From NCBI GenBank assembly GCA_026708115.1, contig JAPOVL010000002.1, positions 1 to 64,000 of the forward strand: a DNA stretch of 64,000 nt, written 5' to 3'. The translations under genes and the position numbers were made by a program. Shown here one piece after another: positions 26,240-36,063 of this stretch. This DNA comes from Chloroflexota bacterium (GTDB lineage Bacteria > Chloroflexota > Anaerolineae > Aggregatilineales > Phototrophicaceae). The stretch's first letter is position 1; every line of letters starts with the position of its first letter. The notes below the pieces were generated by a model. The model ran no database searches. It saw nothing but the letters and a program-made list of their open reading frames with translations, and was not told the DNA's origin.

Positions 26240-28456
26240 ATGTTGTCTTCGACAAGCACCTATTCTAGAGATTTGGAATCGCTGCTGCAGACGCTGGCGG
26301 ACATCAAACCGAACGAACAAGACCTCATCGCTTCCGCTTACATCCGCGCTGAAGCGGCCCACATCGGTCAGAAGCGCAAATCGGGCGAACCCTACTTCAC
26401 ACATTGCGTCGCGGTCGCAAGTATATTGGCCGAAATGCAAATGGATGCCGAGACTATCGCGGCCGGCCTCCTACATGATGTCGTTGAAGACAGCGACCTG
26501 ACCATCGACGCGCTGCGCGCCGAATTCGGCACGGCCATCGCCCTACTTGTCGACGGCGTCACCAAGCTGAAGAATCTGCCCCTCAAAAATGTTTCTGCGC
26601 TTGGCGATTCACGCCGCAGCAGCATGGTCAACCGCGAGATGGAATACATTCGCAAAATGCTGCTGACCATGGGCGATGACGTTCGCGTCGTTTTGGTCAA
26701 GCTGGCGGATCGCTTGCACAATATGCGCACCCTCGGATATATGCCGCAGCACAAGCAGATGGCGGTCGCGCAAGAGACCATGGACATTTTTGCACCCCTG
26801 GCCAATCGGCTGGGTATCTGGCAGATGAAATGGGAACTGGAAGACCTGGCCTTCCGCTATCTCAATCCCGAGGCCTATCGCTCGATTGCCAAAGCGCTCG
26901 ACGAAAGGCGCGACGAGCGCGAACAATATGTGGACCGCATTCGCGCAATACTCGTCCGTGAACTCAACGCCAGCAAGATCAGCAAAGTCACCATCTCCGC
27001 GCGCCCCAAACATATCTACAGCATCTATACCAAAATGACCAAGAAAGGACTGCCGCTCGAACAAATCTATGACATTCGCGGCATGAGGGTACTGGTTGAC
27101 ACGCTGGCGGAATGTTACCTGGCGCTAGGCATCGTTCACAATCTGTGGCGCCCGATACCCAACGAATTTGACGACTATATTGCCAACCCCAAAGATAACT
27201 TTTACCGCAGCCTGCATACCGCCGTACACGACGATGAAGGCAAAACGGTCGAGGTGCAAATACGCACTTGGGAAATGCACGAAGACGCCGAATACGGCAT
27301 CGCCGCACACTGGCGCTACAAAGAGGGCGGCCAGGGACATGACGACGCCTTTGAACAGCGCCTGGCCTTCCTGCGCCGTTTGATGGAGTTTGGTCCCGAT
27401 GTCAACGACGCCTCCCAGTTTGTCGATACGGTCAAGTCGGAAGTCTTCCAAGATCGTGTCTACAGCGTAACGCCAAATGGCGACATCGTCGATCTGCCCG
27501 TCGGCGCCACACCCATCGACTTCGCCTATCATATCCATACCGACATCGGCAATCGCTGCCGCGGGGCCAAGATCAACGGGCGACTGGTGCCCCTCAATTA
27601 CAAACTCAAAATGGGCGATCAAGTTGAAATCCTAACCGCCAAGCGCGGTGGCCCCAGCATGGATTGGCTGAATCCCGATCTTGACTATGCCGTGACAAGC
27701 CGCGCTCGCAGCAAGATTCGCCATTGGCTGCGCAAGCAAAATCGCGAAAAGCACATCGTCATGGGACGCGAAGCCTTGGAGCGCGAATTGAAACGACTCG
27801 GCGTCCTGGACAAGGTCACATTCGAATCCGTAGCCCGCCTGCTCTCTTTTGACAAACTGGACGACTTTCTGGCCGGTATCGGATCCGGGGACGTCACCGG
27901 TTCGCAAATTACCAACCGCGTCTTGGAAGACGAGCGCCGAAAATCGGCGGAAACCATCAGCGAAGAAGATCTGCTGAAACCCCGCGCCAAATCCAGCGGC
28001 GCCAATGTCGCCAAGGGAGTGAGCATTATGGGCGCCAGAGGATTGCTGGTCAATCTGGCGCGTTGCTGTTCGCCTATGCCGGGCGACGAAATTGTGGGCT
28101 ACATTACCCGCGGGCGCGGCGTGACAGTCCATCGTGATGGCTGTCCCAATATCGTGGCGCTGCGCGATGTCGAGCGCTTGATCGAAGTCTCCTGGGGATC
28201 AGAAGAAGAAGAACAGCGCTACGTCGTGCCTGTGGAAGTCGTGGCCTACGATCGTGAAGGCTTGTTGCGGGAAATCAGCACCATCATCGCCGACCAGAAG
28301 GTGAATATCACCTCGGTCGAGGTCTCTACGCGACAGCATATTGCCACGCTTAATCTGCAGTTGGAAATTGCCAGCAATCAGCAGTTGACTCGCATCCTCA
28401 GCAAACTGGAAATGGTCCCCAGTGTCGTCGAGGCTCGCCGACGCAACACCGGCTAA
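26240..28456 (+). CDS. (p)ppGpp synthetase/hydrolase, long RSH family
   Basis: Stringent-response enzyme, 738 residues. HD hydrolase domain: YFTHCVAVASILA, GLLHDVVEDSD and LADRLHNMRTLG keep the metal-binding His, His-Asp, Glu-Asp and Asn residues. Synthetase: RPKHIYSIYTKMTKKG, YDIRGMRVLVDT, FYRSLHTAV and VEVQIRTWEMH. The TGS domain (VYSVTPNGDIVDLPVGATPI, about 400-460) and the C-terminal ACT domain (YDREGLLREISTIIADQKVN) are complete. Oddity: the motif before the synthetase core reads EFDD (ExDD, typical of synthetase-only RelA), not the RxKD of bifunctional enzymes, although the HD site is intact. Confidence 0.95.
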   Translation: MLSSTSTYSRDLESLLQTLADIKPNEQDLIASAYIRAEAAHIGQKRKSGEPYFTHCVAVASILAEMQMDAETIAAGLLHDVVEDSDLTIDALRAEFGTAIALLVDGVTKLKNLPLKNVSALGDSRRSSMVNREMEYIRKMLLTMGDDVRVVLVKLADRLHNMRTLGYMPQHKQMAVAQETMDIFAPLANRLGIWQMKWELEDLAFRYLNPEAYRSIAKALDERRDEREQYVDRIRAILVRELNASKISKVTISARPKHIYSIYTKMTKKGLPLEQIYDIRGMRVLVDTLAECYLALGIVHNLWRPIPNEFDDYIANPKDNFYRSLHTAVHDDEGKTVEVQIRTWEMHEDAEYGIAAHWRYKEGGQGHDDAFEQRLAFLRRLMEFGPDVNDASQFVDTVKSEVFQDRVYSVTPNGDIVDLPVGATPIDFAYHIHTDIGNRCRGAKINGRLVPLNYKLKMGDQVEILTAKRGGPSMDWLNPDLDYAVTSRARSKIRHWLRKQNREKHIVMGREALERELKRLGVLDKVTFESVARLLSFDKLDDFLAGIGSGDVTGSQITNRVLEDERRKSAETISEEDLLKPRAKSSGANVAKGVSIMGARGLLVNLARCCSPMPGDEIVGYITRGRGVTVHRDGCPNIVALRDVERLIEVSWGSEEEEQRYVVPVEVVAYDREGLLREISTIIADQKVNITSVEVSTRQHIATLNLQLEIASNQQLTRILSKLEMVPSVVEARRRNTG

Positions 28457-28470
28457 TCCCATTCCCTTTT

Positions 28471-29580
28471 ATGCGCATTGCACTGCTCGAATCTTATTAC
28501 GGTGGCAGCCACAAAGCCTGGGCCGATAGCTACAAGACATTCTCAACTCTGGACATCGAACTGATCACACTGCCCCCACAATTCTGGAAATGGCGCATGC
28601 AAGGCGCCGCCATCACTTTTGCCCGTCTGCTCCAATCAAAGCCTGATCTCATTCTGGCCTCGGGCATGATTGACCTTTCCATATTTCGCGCGCTCACCTA
28701 TCGCCATCTGGGCGATGTGCCGACCGCGCTTTACTTTCATGAAAACCAGCTATCCTATCCCCAAAATCGGCGACAAGCGCATGGCTGGCGCTATGGATTC
28801 ATAAATTACGTCAGCGCTCTGACCGCCGACAGCAATTACTTCAACAGCCCTTTTCACCTGCGTGACTTTATGGACCAGTTGCCGCGGCTGCTTAAGCATT
28901 TTGCCGACTACAACGAACTGGACACCATCGAACGTATCCGCGCCAAATCGCAAGTCTTGCCGCTGGGCATTGACTTGCGCCGCTTCGATCAATTCGAGCT
29001 TCCCTCTCAGCGAGCCGGACCGCCCCTCATCGTCTGGAATCATCGCTGGGAAGAAGACAAAAACCCCGACGCCTTTGTCCATAGCCTGCTCCAGCTTGCC
29101 AGCGAAGATATCGACTTTCGTGTCGCCATAACTGGTGAGAGCTTTGGCCAGATGCCCGCGGCATTCCAACGTTTGCAAGCGCAACTGCCCAATCGCATCG
29201 AGCAACTGGGATACCTTGACTCCTTCGCCGACTACGCCCAGCTATTGTGGCGCGCCGACTATGTTGTTAGCACGGCCTGGCAGGAGTTTTTCGGCGTCTC
29301 AATCTGCGAGGCGATCTATTGCAACTGCGTCCCGATCTTGCCGGACCGTCTCAATTATCCAGACCTGCTGACCGAGGAACTGCGTGGGAAATGCCTCTAC
29401 ACGCGTGATCGGCTCACTGCCCAGATGCGGCGTCATTTGCGCGGCGATCTCCATGTGGATCTCGTTCCATTGCGGGCGAAAATTGCCGAATTCGACTGGC
29501 ACGTCATGGCGCCGCGCTATGATGAAAAACTACATGCGCTGGCTATGAGTCATCACGCTCGCCTGAATCGGCACCATTAG
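28471..29580 (+). CDS. tRNA-queuosine alpha-mannosyltransferase-like glycosyltransferase (DUF3524)
   Basis: A 369-residue two-domain GT-B protein. The N-terminal DUF3524 domain is unmistakable: [35 protein letters not shown] and [11 protein letters not shown]. The C-terminal GT4-like domain has [31 protein letters not shown] with the nucleotide-sugar Glu. The animal member (QTMAN/GTDC1) mannosylates queuosine in tRNA-Asp; the bacterial role is inferred only. It starts 14 bases after rel and its last 38 bases overlap the 3' end of convergent gyrA. No queuosine biosynthesis gene is in the window. Confidence 0.85.
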   Translation: MRIALLESYYGGSHKAWADSYKTFSTLDIELITLPPQFWKWRMQGAAITFARLLQSKPDLILASGMIDLSIFRALTYRHLGDVPTALYFHENQLSYPQNRRQAHGWRYGFINYVSALTADSNYFNSPFHLRDFMDQLPRLLKHFADYNELDTIERIRAKSQVLPLGIDLRRFDQFELPSQRAGPPLIVWNHRWEEDKNPDAFVHSLLQLASEDIDFRVAITGESFGQMPAAFQRLQAQLPNRIEQLGYLDSFADYAQLLWRADYVVSTAWQEFFGVSICEAIYCNCVPILPDRLNYPDLLTEELRGKCLYTRDRLTAQMRRHLRGDLHVDLVPLRAKIAEFDWHVMAPRYDEKLHALAMSHHARLNRHH

Positions 29581-32200
29581 ACTGACTGTGGGAGTTGTCC
29601 CTTCCCGCATTGTCTGCCTTGTCCAAGAGCAGCTCGATTTCTTCCAGAGTTAATTCAAGTTGTGCGGGCGACTGGACTTCTTCGTGTGACAGACTCTCGT
29701 CCGCGCTGGAGTAGCCCTCAATCGTCGAAGAAACCTCATCATCGGACAAGATAGGATCAACGACAAAGGAATCAATGCGCCTCCTATACTCGACGACGCC
29801 TACAACCGTCTCTTTCTCGCGCAAGGCGATGACCGGGTTGTGGCCGTCCAAGCGCTGAGCCATGTGATTCGCCAGCCTTATCGACATATATTTGGCTTTG
29901 TTCCGGCTCGTCAAGACCAGAATAGTATCATCCAAACGACCGACAGTGGCGGCGACAACTTGCCGGCCGCCAAATAACTGGTCAGTGATGGGTTTGCCAA
30001 CGCCGCCTCGCGCTTGCGCATTTAGCTGATGGATTGGACTTGTCATGGCGATGCCGTCTTCGGCGACAATCCACGCCTGCAATTTGTCATGCGCCAGACA
30101 GGCGCCAACAACGCGATCGCTCCTATCCCTTAGCTGTATCCCGCGCACACCGCTCGAGGTCAAACCTGTTGCCCGGATATCTTCCTCGCTGAAGCGGATC
30201 GCATAACCGCGTGATGTCAAGAGAATCAGTTCGTCGGCGCCGCTGCTATAGAGCACACTGACAAGGCGATCATTTTTCCCTAGATTCATCACGCCAAATT
30301 CGTGCGACATCATGCCTGGCAATTCGCCCACATGCAATCGTTTCACTTGTCCCTGCGCTGTAGCAAAACACAAATATCCCGTCTTAAAATTCATCGGCAA
30401 ACACATAAACGTTACGATCTTCCGCTTGAGGGGCAGCGAGGATAAATCACTGAAATGCATGCCATCGGAAGCCTGCTCCACTTGCGGTATCTGCTGCACA
30501 GGCACTGTGGCGCAATTGCCCTTGTTTGTGAAGAGATGCAGTATCTGCCCGGTCGTGCTGTGTTGAAGCAGGCGTGGCGGGACCTTTGTCGCTGTAGTCA
30601 CTCTGGGTGGTTCATCCAGCGGCATCCGGCCCAGTTGCCCCCGGGTACTGAACATGACCACCGTCTTCTCTTCCGGAACCAGGAAGTCTTCCAGGGTCAA
30701 GGCAGTCGCCTCGCCGTCGACAATGATGCTGCGGCGCTGATCTCCATGTTTCTCTTTCGCTTCCAATAGCTCCTCGGAAATGCGGAGCCGCTGTTTCTGC
30801 GGGCTGGCCAAGAGCGCCTCCAGCGACTTGATCAGCCTTATCGTTTCCCGATGTTCCGCCCGGATCTTTCTGATCTCCAGCGACGCCAGGCGCCGCAAAG
30901 GCATATCCAATATCGCCCCGGCCTGAATCTCGGTTACCTTGAAGTTTTTGACCAGATTGTTTCTGGCGGTCTCGACATTGCGCGATTTGCGAATGGTCGT
31001 AATCACCGCGTCCAGATTGTCCAGGGCAACGATGAGCCCTTCCAGTACATGAGCCCGTTCCCCCGCGCGCGCCAGATCGAAGCGGCTGCGGCGCTGAACT
31101 ACCTCCAGGCGATGTTCCAAATAGACGCGCAGCGCTTGCTTCAGGTTGAGCAGGCGCGGCTGGCCATCAACCAGCGCCAACATGATAATGCCAAATGTTG
31201 ACTGCAGCGGCGTCAGCTTGAAAAGCGCCGCCAAAACTTCTTTGACCTCAGCGCCGCGCTGCAGCTCGATCACCAGGCGTACGGTATTCTGCCGGTCAGA
31301 CTCATCCCGCAAATCTGCAAGTCCATCCAGTTTGCCCGAGCTTACAAGCGCTGCGATACGCTCAATCAACGTGGTTTTGTTGGTCTGATAGGGTAATTCG
31401 CTGACGATAATGCGAGATTTGCCGCGTCCCATATCTTCGACGTGCACCTTGGCCCGCAAGGTGATCTTGCCCCGCCCGGTCGCAAAGGCCGTGCGAAGCA
31501 TATCCTCGTCGCCGCGCATCTTGTAAATGACGCCGCCCGTTGGGAAGTCCGGTCCCCGAACGAAGCGCATGAGTTCGTCGACATCTATGTCGTCAAAGCG
31601 TTCCCACTGGTCCAATAAATGAACAAGCGCGTCACAAATCTCTCCCAGGTTGTGCGGCGGGATGTTGGTGGACATGCCAACCGCGATTCCCGACGCGCCG
31701 TTCACCAGCAGGTTTGGCAATACCGACGGCAATACCGACGGCTCGTTAAGCGTGCCGTCAAAGTTCTCGACAAAATCGACCGTTTCTTTATTGATATCAA
31801 CCAGCAATTGGCTGCCAAAGCTAGCCATTCTGGCCTCGGTATAGCGCATGGCCGCGGCGCTGTCGCCGTCAATACTGCCGAAGTTCCCCTGACCGTCAAT
31901 CAGCGTGTAGCGCATGGAGAAGTCCTGCGCCATGCGTACCATCGTCTCGTAGACCGCCGTATCGCCATGAGGATGATATTTGCCCAATACCTCGCCTACG
32001 ATTCTCGCGCTCTTCTTATGCGCGCCACTCGGGTTCATCCCCATATCATGCATCGCATACAAGATCCGGCGATGTACAGGTTTCAAGCCATCGCGCGCGT
32101 CGGGCAACGCGCGGGAAACGATGACGCTCATCGCATAGCTCAAATAAGCGTCGCGCATCTCGCGCTCAATATTAACTTGATGAATGGCTCGATCGGCCAT
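29543..32200 (-). CDS. gyrA: DNA gyrase subunit A
   Basis: Type IIA topoisomerase subunit introducing negative supercoils. Catalytic Tyr120 lies in [11 protein letters not shown]. The quinolone region reads [19 protein letters not shown] (Thr and Glu at the two classic positions; both occur in wild-type enzymes). Six C-terminal pinwheel repeats (for example [31 protein letters not shown]) include the GyrA-box-like [11 protein letters not shown]. Residues 155-162 read SVLPSVLP, encoded by an exact 12-bp tandem repeat. An acidic tail of about 85 residues ends the 885-residue protein. gyrB is not adjacent. Confidence 0.97.
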   Translation of the reverse strand: MADRAIHQVNIEREMRDAYLSYAMSVIVSRALPDARDGLKPVHRRILYAMHDMGMNPSGAHKKSARIVGEVLGKYHPHGDTAVYETMVRMAQDFSMRYTLIDGQGNFGSIDGDSAAAMRYTEARMASFGSQLLVDINKETVDFVENFDGTLNEPSVLPSVLPNLLVNGASGIAVGMSTNIPPHNLGEICDALVHLLDQWERFDDIDVDELMRFVRGPDFPTGGVIYKMRGDEDMLRTAFATGRGKITLRAKVHVEDMGRGKSRIIVSELPYQTNKTTLIERIAALVSSGKLDGLADLRDESDRQNTVRLVIELQRGAEVKEVLAALFKLTPLQSTFGIIMLALVDGQPRLLNLKQALRVYLEHRLEVVQRRSRFDLARAGERAHVLEGLIVALDNLDAVITTIRKSRNVETARNNLVKNFKVTEIQAGAILDMPLRRLASLEIRKIRAEHRETIRLIKSLEALLASPQKQRLRISEELLEAKEKHGDQRRSIIVDGEATALTLEDFLVPEEKTVVMFSTRGQLGRMPLDEPPRVTTATKVPPRLLQHSTTGQILHLFTNKGNCATVPVQQIPQVEQASDGMHFSDLSSLPLKRKIVTFMCLPMNFKTGYLCFATAQGQVKRLHVGELPGMMSHEFGVMNLGKNDRLVSVLYSSGADELILLTSRGYAIRFSEEDIRATGLTSSGVRGIQLRDRSDRVVGACLAHDKLQAWIVAEDGIAMTSPIHQLNAQARGGVGKPITDQLFGGRQVVAATVGRLDDTILVLTSRNKAKYMSIRLANHMAQRLDGHNPVIALREKETVVGVVEYRRRIDSFVVDPILSDDEVSSTIEGYSSADESLSHEEVQSPAQLELTLEEIELLLDKADNAGRDNSHSQSNGADSGERDDS
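31716..31742. repeat. exact 12-bp tandem repeat inside gyrA
   Basis: GGCAATACCGAC occurs twice in a row (31716-31727, 31728-31739) followed by GGC. It encodes SVLP-SVLP in GyrA, where homologues have the same length but a different second half (PxxxPxxxPN spacing). Confidence 0.85.
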
Positions 32201-32461
32201 GAACCGTCCTCAACGGCTTGATGATGTTTCTAACAGGGGTCCGTTGCTTTTTGCCGGGCCGTAGCGCTAACTGGCAAACAACTCCCCGGAATAAAGCAAA
32301 TTGGCTATATCCGAGAACGTTACTAGTCCATTGTAGAATGCAATCTGACGAAGTGTCAAATTGCAGAACGCACTTGTTTCTCTGCCAGTTTAGACGACGC
32401 TTATCCCATCTTAAGCCAATCCAGAATAGAAAGCGCTATCTTGCTATGGTAGACTTTTTTC

Positions 32462-33949
32462 ATGCTACATGGAAGCATCCTGCGCCCTTTCCTCGCCGCC
32501 TCTTTTGTCTGTACGCTCATGCTTGCCGCTTGCGCCGGCCAGCAGCCCGAACCGACTATTGCAGTCGCCCCGGAAGTAAAACTCATAGCCGAAGTCACGG
32601 GGGTCATCGAAACGCCCGCCGTTCAAGAACTTGTTGAATTGCCGAACGTTGTCGGGCGACAGCTTCCAACGCTGAATGCCAATGCGCCTGATCTCCCGAC
32701 CGTTACTGCCGAAGCTACCTCCAGCGAGCCTCGCGCGGCAACAGGGCGCGTGATTGGCGCGATCATTGACGCGGACTATCAAATGCCGCCAACCAGCACA
32801 GCGCGCCCTGCGACGGTTGCGGCGGAGACTCAGCTGGATCTGCAGCCGCCACAGCCGCGGGTCGACATAACGACGCCGCTGCCCGCTGATGACATCCGCC
32901 TGGACGGGAGCAGAATGGGAATCCAGGTTCATTATAATTTTGATGTCGCCGGTTGGGATCGAACTCTGCAGCAGATTGCCGCGCTTCGCATGGGTTGGAT
33001 CAAACTGCAAGCGTCCTGGGAGTGGATGCAGCCCGACTTTGCCGGTCAATTCGAAGACAATTTCCGCCTCTTCCAATTGCACGTGCAAGAAGCCGACAAG
33101 CGCGGCAACAAAGTCATGCTCAGCATCGCCAAAGCCCCCGATTGGGCGCGGAACGCTAACCGCAACGAAGACGGACCGCCCGACGATCTCAACCAACTCG
33201 CCGCTTTCCTAGGCTTGCTGCTGGAAAAACTCGGACCTTATATTGATGCCATAGAAGTCTGGAACGAACCGAACCTCAAGCGAGAATGGACCGGCCAAGC
33301 CGCTTTCGATGGCGCCGGTTATATGGAGTTGTTCCGTGTTGGCTACGATGCCGTCCGCGCCTACTCGCCAAACATCACGGTGATAACCGCCGGGCTGGCG
33401 CCAACCGGGAACTCGCAGAACATCTCGGTCAACGATCGCAGCTTCTTGCGCCAGATGTATCAGGCCGGTTTAGCGAGCTACTCGGATGTGGTCATCGGCA
33501 TTCATCCTTACAGTTGGGGGAATCCGCCGGATTTCGTCTGCTGCAACAATGTGGATGGTCAAGGCTGGGACGACCAGCCGCAGTTTTTCTTTTCGCAAAA
33601 TATCCGCGATTACAGCGAAATCATCCGGGCAAATGGACACGACGCCAAGATGTGGGGCACTGAGTTCGGCTGGGCCACCTGGGAGGGATATCCCACCGAT
33701 GCGCCCGATCCCTGGATGAATTACAATTCAGCGCGAAATCAACGCGACTACACCTTGCGCGCCTTCCAAATCGCGCAGTCTCGCAGCGATATCGGCGTCA
33801 TGATCTTATGGAACCTGAGTTTTGCCGAAGAACTGACCATCAGTAGCCGTAGCGAACTGGCGGGTTACAGCCTGCTCTATCCTTCATTCAATGGCGACAA
33901 CCGCAAACTTGAGCGCCCGCTTTACCGCGCTTTGGCTAATCGACCATAG
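32462..33949 (+). CDS. lipoprotein glycoside hydrolase-like protein (clan GH-A barrel)
   Basis: A 495-residue exported lipoprotein: signal peptide with lipobox LMLAAC (Cys near residue 24), a Pro/Thr/Ala-rich linker to about residue 145, then a (beta/alpha)8 barrel. The acid/base is in AIEVWNEPNLKREW (NEP motif) and the likely nucleophile in MWGTEFGWATW, as in GH39/GH5-type enzymes. GIHPYSWGNPP fits the strand-6 region. The substrate is unknown; Chloroflexota carry many such cell-surface proteins. It is 9 bases upstream of a membrane glycosyltransferase, so the pair probably forms an operon. Confidence 0.8.
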   Translation: MLHGSILRPFLAASFVCTLMLAACAGQQPEPTIAVAPEVKLIAEVTGVIETPAVQELVELPNVVGRQLPTLNANAPDLPTVTAEATSSEPRAATGRVIGAIIDADYQMPPTSTARPATVAAETQLDLQPPQPRVDITTPLPADDIRLDGSRMGIQVHYNFDVAGWDRTLQQIAALRMGWIKLQASWEWMQPDFAGQFEDNFRLFQLHVQEADKRGNKVMLSIAKAPDWARNANRNEDGPPDDLNQLAAFLGLLLEKLGPYIDAIEVWNEPNLKREWTGQAAFDGAGYMELFRVGYDAVRAYSPNITVITAGLAPTGNSQNISVNDRSFLRQMYQAGLASYSDVVIGIHPYSWGNPPDFVCCNNVDGQGWDDQPQFFFSQNIRDYSEIIRANGHDAKMWGTEFGWATWEGYPTDAPDPWMNYNSARNQRDYTLRAFQIAQSRSDIGVMILWNLSFAEELTISSRSELAGYSLLYPSFNGDNRKLERPLYRALANRP

Positions 33950-33958
33950 GTTGGCCGG

Positions 33959-36010
33959 ATGAAGTCCCGCTATCAGGTAACCGTCGGGGTCCTGATCCTG
34001 TTGACCGCATCCTGTCTGCGGCTGTGGATGTATGGCGAAGTGCCGCCAGGACTTCAACACGATGAGACCTTCAATGCCGAGGATGCCATAGGGCTCGTCG
34101 ATGAAGGAGATTTCCGCCTTTTCTATGAGTCGAATCAAGGTCGCGAAGCAGCCTTCATATGGCTGCTTGGCTTGTCCTACCTGCTGTTCGGAATCAATTC
34201 CCTCATGATCAAGTTTCCCGCATTTGTCTGCGGCATGTTCACAGTCGCCCTCATGTACAGGTTCGGCTCGCAAAACTATTCTCGCCTCGTGGGATTTGTC
34301 GCGGGTAGCATGACAGCCGTCTCGTTTTGGGCGATATTCACATCGAGGGTCGGCCTGCGAGCGGTTATGCTGCCAGTGATCGTGCTCCTTGTGCTAATCG
34401 GTTTGTCAAGAATACTCCGCGCGCCAAGGGCTCCCGATAGACGGCGTTCAGCTATTATGACCGGACTTGCTCTGGGATTCTCTGTTTACACCTACACGGC
34501 GTCGCTGGCGCTGTTTCCAGCCTACTGTTTATTTGTGGCGACAATTGCTATCTGTAATCGAAGCTTGATTCGTCGTATCTGGTTCGAGTTAATACTGGCG
34601 GCTATCCTCGCCTTTGTGGTCGCCTTGCCAATGGCATACATTATTTTGCACCAGCAGAGCTTGAGACGCGCGGAAGGAATCGCTCAGCCCGTGCGCCTGG
34701 CGATGGACGGCAATCCGGAACAACTGCTTGACAATGCCAAGAGACTGATCGGCATGCCAGCATTTGTCGGCGATCCACTCTGGAGATACAATGTTGCCGG
34801 GCGTCCGCTCTTCTTGCTCCCGATCGGTTTGCTGGTCTACATTGGTCTGGTAGCGGCCCTTGTCCGCGCGCGACAGTCGCCCCTGAATGCTTTCCTCATC
34901 GGCCTGTTGCTCTTTGGCTTGGTCCCCAGTCTGGTGACAATCCGGGCGCCCTCTTTCCTTCGTTCCATCGCGGCTCAGCCAAGCGTCATGCTATTTATCG
35001 GCATCGCTGTCTGGCAATGCTCCACGCTGTTCAAAAGGTGGCCATATCTCGGCTGGATCCTTGGGCTTCTATCTGTCAGCGTCACTTGTCTCGCTGACTA
35101 CCAGGCATATTTTGTCGAATGGACGACGTCGTCGAGAACCGAATTGCCTCACCACCATTTCGGCGAACAAGAAAGGCTGCCTTACAGAATCTATCGAAAT
35201 GACCTGCGGAAACTGGCGCACTATCTGCGAGACAGCAATGAAGAGATCGTTTTTGTATCAGTCCCGGACCAGGAACTTGACCCGATCGTCTATAAATATG
35301 CTAACGGACCGTCACAAGAAGAATTGCATGTGGTTTGGTTTGATGGTCTTTTCAATATCGTCCTTAGCCCACAGCCGACACAATTATTTGTTTCACCCTT
35401 GTCGCCAATTAACTCAAAACATGCCCACTGGTTGAAAGAGGAATTCGGGACGAAGAATATTGGACAGATCCTACGTGAAGACGGTCATCTCGCCTTTGAG
35501 ATTTATCAACTAAGCAGTCAATCAGAATATCTGGCGGAAGCCTTGTCATCGGCTTCCGCACATCCAGTTTATATCGAGAGCGAAGCGCGATTGCTTTTAA
35601 TGTCACTCCCGATTCAGTTTGGCGACTTGTTGAGATTGCATGGCATAGAGCTAGCGAGACGAACTGCCTATGGCGAGAACGATGGCATCCACAACCAACT
35701 CTACTTCGAAGCTCTGGGATCTACAGAGGCCAGCATCCAGATCTTCATGCACTTGGTCGATCAAGCCGGCGTGGTGGTTGCGCAACGCGACTATTTAGGC
35801 GTACCGCCTAAACATTGGCATCCGGGCGTGTTCTTTATGCAAGATCACTTTGTGCCCTTCTTTGACCGGATTGAAGCGGGCGAATACATTTTGAAGCTTG
35901 GCATTTACGACTGGCGCAGCGGTATGCGGATACCAGTCGTCGATGGTGCGAATCAGCCGATCGCGGACAGCCTCCATGTCGGCAAGATAGAAATTCGCGA
36001 TCGACCCTGA
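33959..36010 (+). CDS. GT39/PMT-like integral membrane glycosyltransferase
   Basis: A 683-residue protein with about 10 hydrophobic helices in the first 400 residues, then a soluble domain. The first extracytoplasmic loop carries PPGLQHDETFNAEDA: the Asp-Glu pair is the catalytic/metal motif of the PMT_2/ArnT superfamily that uses lipid-linked sugars. The C-terminal half (about 400-683) is beta-rich and outside the membrane (GDLLRLHGIELARR, HWHPGVFFMQDHFVPF). Acceptor unknown. It follows the lipoprotein glycosidase by 9 bases and ends at a bidirectional terminator shared with rpoC. Confidence 0.8.
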   Translation: MKSRYQVTVGVLILLTASCLRLWMYGEVPPGLQHDETFNAEDAIGLVDEGDFRLFYESNQGREAAFIWLLGLSYLLFGINSLMIKFPAFVCGMFTVALMYRFGSQNYSRLVGFVAGSMTAVSFWAIFTSRVGLRAVMLPVIVLLVLIGLSRILRAPRAPDRRRSAIMTGLALGFSVYTYTASLALFPAYCLFVATIAICNRSLIRRIWFELILAAILAFVVALPMAYIILHQQSLRRAEGIAQPVRLAMDGNPEQLLDNAKRLIGMPAFVGDPLWRYNVAGRPLFLLPIGLLVYIGLVAALVRARQSPLNAFLIGLLLFGLVPSLVTIRAPSFLRSIAAQPSVMLFIGIAVWQCSTLFKRWPYLGWILGLLSVSVTCLADYQAYFVEWTTSSRTELPHHHFGEQERLPYRIYRNDLRKLAHYLRDSNEEIVFVSVPDQELDPIVYKYANGPSQEELHVVWFDGLFNIVLSPQPTQLFVSPLSPINSKHAHWLKEEFGTKNIGQILREDGHLAFEIYQLSSQSEYLAEALSSASAHPVYIESEARLLLMSLPIQFGDLLRLHGIELARRTAYGENDGIHNQLYFEALGSTEASIQIFMHLVDQAGVVVAQRDYLGVPPKHWHPGVFFMQDHFVPFFDRIEAGEYILKLGIYDWRSGMRIPVVDGANQPIADSLHVGKIEIRDRP

Positions 36011-36014
36011 AATA

Positions 36015-36050
36015 CGCGCGAGGACATCAAGCGACGCCTCGCGCGATTTT
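36015..36050. terminator. bidirectional terminator between the GT39 gene and rpoC
   Basis: Stem CGCGCGAGG (36015-36023), 13-nt loop, CCTCGCGCG (36037-36045). It is followed by ATTTTAT on the + strand and, read on the - strand, by TATTT. It lies between the convergent stops at 36010 and 36064. Confidence 0.8.
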
Positions 36051-36063
36051 ATGGCGCTTGCGC

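Noticed and set aside
31954..31971. Thr and Glu at the two quinolone-resistance positions of GyrA
   Set aside because: Both residues occur in wild-type gyrases of susceptible bacteria (for example Thr in Pseudomonas, Glu in Bacillus), so resistance cannot be claimed.
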